Part shown: positions 4,856 to 5,398 of the stretch, one piece after another
Layout of the letters: each line of letters begins with the position of its first letter
Numbering within the stretch: position 1 is the stretch's first letter
Source of the DNA: an uncultured Clostridia bacterium
GTDB lineage: Bacteria > Bacillota > Clostridia > Oscillospirales > Ruminococcaceae
DNA: 5,398 nt
Assembly: GCA_946535685.1 (NCBI GenBank)
Contig: CAMNDR010000086.1
Location: 1 to 5,398, forward strand
Direction of reading: 5' to 3'
The notes under the pieces: model-generated
What the model saw: only the letters and a program-made list of their open reading frames with translations
Databases searched by the model: none
What the model was told of the DNA's origin: nothing
Position numbers and translations under genes: made by a program

Positions 4856-4917
4856 GCAGGGGGCGCAGTCCCCTGCTTAGAAGCCCCCTCCCTGGGGAGG
4901 GGGTTGGGGGTAGGGGG
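4856..4917 (-). repeat. Composite GC-rich palindromic element, copy 2 (inverted)
   Basis: GCAGGGG (4856-4862) pairs with CCCCTGC (4870-4876), and CCCCCTCC (4884-4891) pairs with GGAGGGGG (4896-4903). The 19 nt at 4893-4911 are the exact reverse complement of 1974-1992, so this is the element at 1970-2059 turned round. The plus strand has four G-runs at 4894-4917 (4, 5, 5 and 5 G) with 1-2 nt between them. It lies in the 3' region of the dockerin gene and about 70 bp before the rnpB promoter. The remaining gap contains a weak CTTGC/GCAAG hairpin (4797-4815). Confidence 0.8.
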
Positions 4918-4984
4918 AACAAAACGTGCCTGTTTCACTGACAGAATCCGAAAAATGATATCTGTGGAGATGCAGCAACTGCCC

Positions 4985-5013
4985 TTGACATTCCCCTGAA
5001 AATGGTGTATAAT
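4985..5013 (+). promoter_or_regulatory. Sigma-A promoter of rnpB
   Basis: TTGACA (4985-4990), a 17-bp spacer and TATAAT (5008-5013), both perfect. Transcription would begin at about 5019-5021, exactly where the P1 helix of RNase P RNA begins. Confidence 0.94.
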
Positions 5014-5019
5014 AAACTG

Positions 5020-5367
5020 GTGAGCAGACTATGCGATAGCGTGGACGTTTTAGTTCATGAGGAAAGTCCGGGCATCACAGAGCAGGATAGCTGCTAACGG
5101 CAGCCGAGGGCGACCTTAGGGCCAGTGCAACAGAAAAGAAACTGCCGCAGTTTCTGCGGTGAGGGTGGAATGGTGAGGTAAGAGCTCACCGGGGTGCAGG
5201 AGACTGCACCGCCGTGTAAACCCTATCCGATGCAACGCCTCATGGGATCCTCCGCCGCAACGCTTGCTCGGCGGGCGGTCAGGATCAGGGCGGCTCCAGC
5301 CATACGGCGACGTATGGCGCAGATAAATTATCGCACACGACAGAACCCGGCTTATCGGTCTGGTCAC
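5020..5367 (+). ncRNA. rnpB: RNase P RNA (catalytic subunit M1-type), about 348 nt
   Basis: Ribozyme that cuts the 5' leaders of pre-tRNAs, including the tRNA-Gln in this window. The universal core is present: GAGGAAAGTCCGGGC (5059-5073) and, near the 3' end, ACGACAGAACCCGG with CTTATCGGTC (5337-5360). Visible helices: P1 GTGAGCAGAC (5020-5029) with GTCTGGTCAC (5358-5367, one mismatch); P2 TGCGATA (5032-5038) with TATCGCA (5329-5335); a very short P3 (5042-5057); P12 CCGCAG-TTT-CTGCGG (5145-5159); P8 GGTGAG with CTCACC around GTAAGAG (5172-5190); P9 closed by GAGA (5193-5210); P18 CCATACG-GCGA-CGTATGG (5300-5317). GNRA loops and overall plan fit the ancestral (A) type better than the Bacillus (B) type, which is an inference. 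It appears complete. Confidence 0.97.
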
Positions 5368-5368
5368 A

Positions 5369-5398
5369 GCCGGCGGCTTTTGCTGCCGGCACAGTTTT
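5369..5398 (+). terminator. Rho-independent terminator of rnpB
   Basis: GCCGGCGGC (5369-5377) pairs with GCTGCCGGC (5382-5390, one G-T) around a TTTT loop, followed by ACAGTTTT up to the window edge. It begins directly after P1 of RNase P RNA. The T-tract may continue outside the window. Confidence 0.85.

Noticed and set aside
5116..5367. Minus-strand open frame at the right end
   Set aside because: It lies wholly within rnpB and reflects RNA structure, not coding.

Overview
The window looks like a chromosomal segment from a Gram-positive, anaerobic gut-type Clostridia, most likely a Ruminococcus-like member of the Oscillospiraceae. The evidence is two secreted proteins with dockerin repeats, an acidic Thr/Glu-rich lipoprotein with a duplicated domain, a MazF toxin very close in sequence to the Bacillus EndoA type, strong RBSs of AGGAGG type, five sigma-A promoters that all have TTGACA, a 17-bp spacer and TATAAT or TATACT, and GC-rich intergenic palindromes. 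The genus is an inference.

Layout from left to right. Bases 1-454 hold, on the minus strand, a tRNA-Gln(UUG) gene with its own promoter and terminator. It is flanked on the left by a hairpin repeat (3-61) and on the right by an 83-bp tandem repeat (206-389) that carries copies of the tRNA promoter's -35 region. A minus-strand gene (455-1279) encodes a 274-aa secreted protein with an N-terminal dockerin. Its promoter is a perfect consensus, and its 5' UTR contains a second copy of the hairpin repeat (1301-1345). A plus-strand mazF-type toxin gene (1551-1898) has no recognisable antitoxin beside it and is preceded by a terminator-like hairpin that points the other way. A GC-rich composite palindrome (1970-2059) and a shared terminator (2084-2115) separate it from a minus-strand lipoprotein gene (2124-3095).

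The 412-bp gap 3096-3508 is a divergent regulatory region. It holds the lipoprotein promoter, a short dyad, and a plus-strand promoter followed by a roughly 140-nt structured leader. This leader precedes a second secreted dockerin protein (3509-4792, 427 aa), whose dockerin is C-terminal with an atypical second repeat. A second composite palindrome lies downstream in inverted orientation (4856-4917). The window ends with rnpB, the RNase P RNA (5020-5367), with its own promoter and terminator.

The genes appear to be single-gene transcription units, not one operon. The three exported proteins fit a cell-surface or cellulosome-like system, in which dockerins bind cohesins on a scaffoldin, but no catalytic domain is recognisable in any of them, so their substrates are unknown. 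The least ordinary material is in the non-coding DNA: the tandem repeat seeded from a tRNA promoter, the hairpin in a 5' UTR and beside the tRNA, the G-quadruplex-capable inverted elements, the candidate attenuator, and the antitoxin-less mazF.
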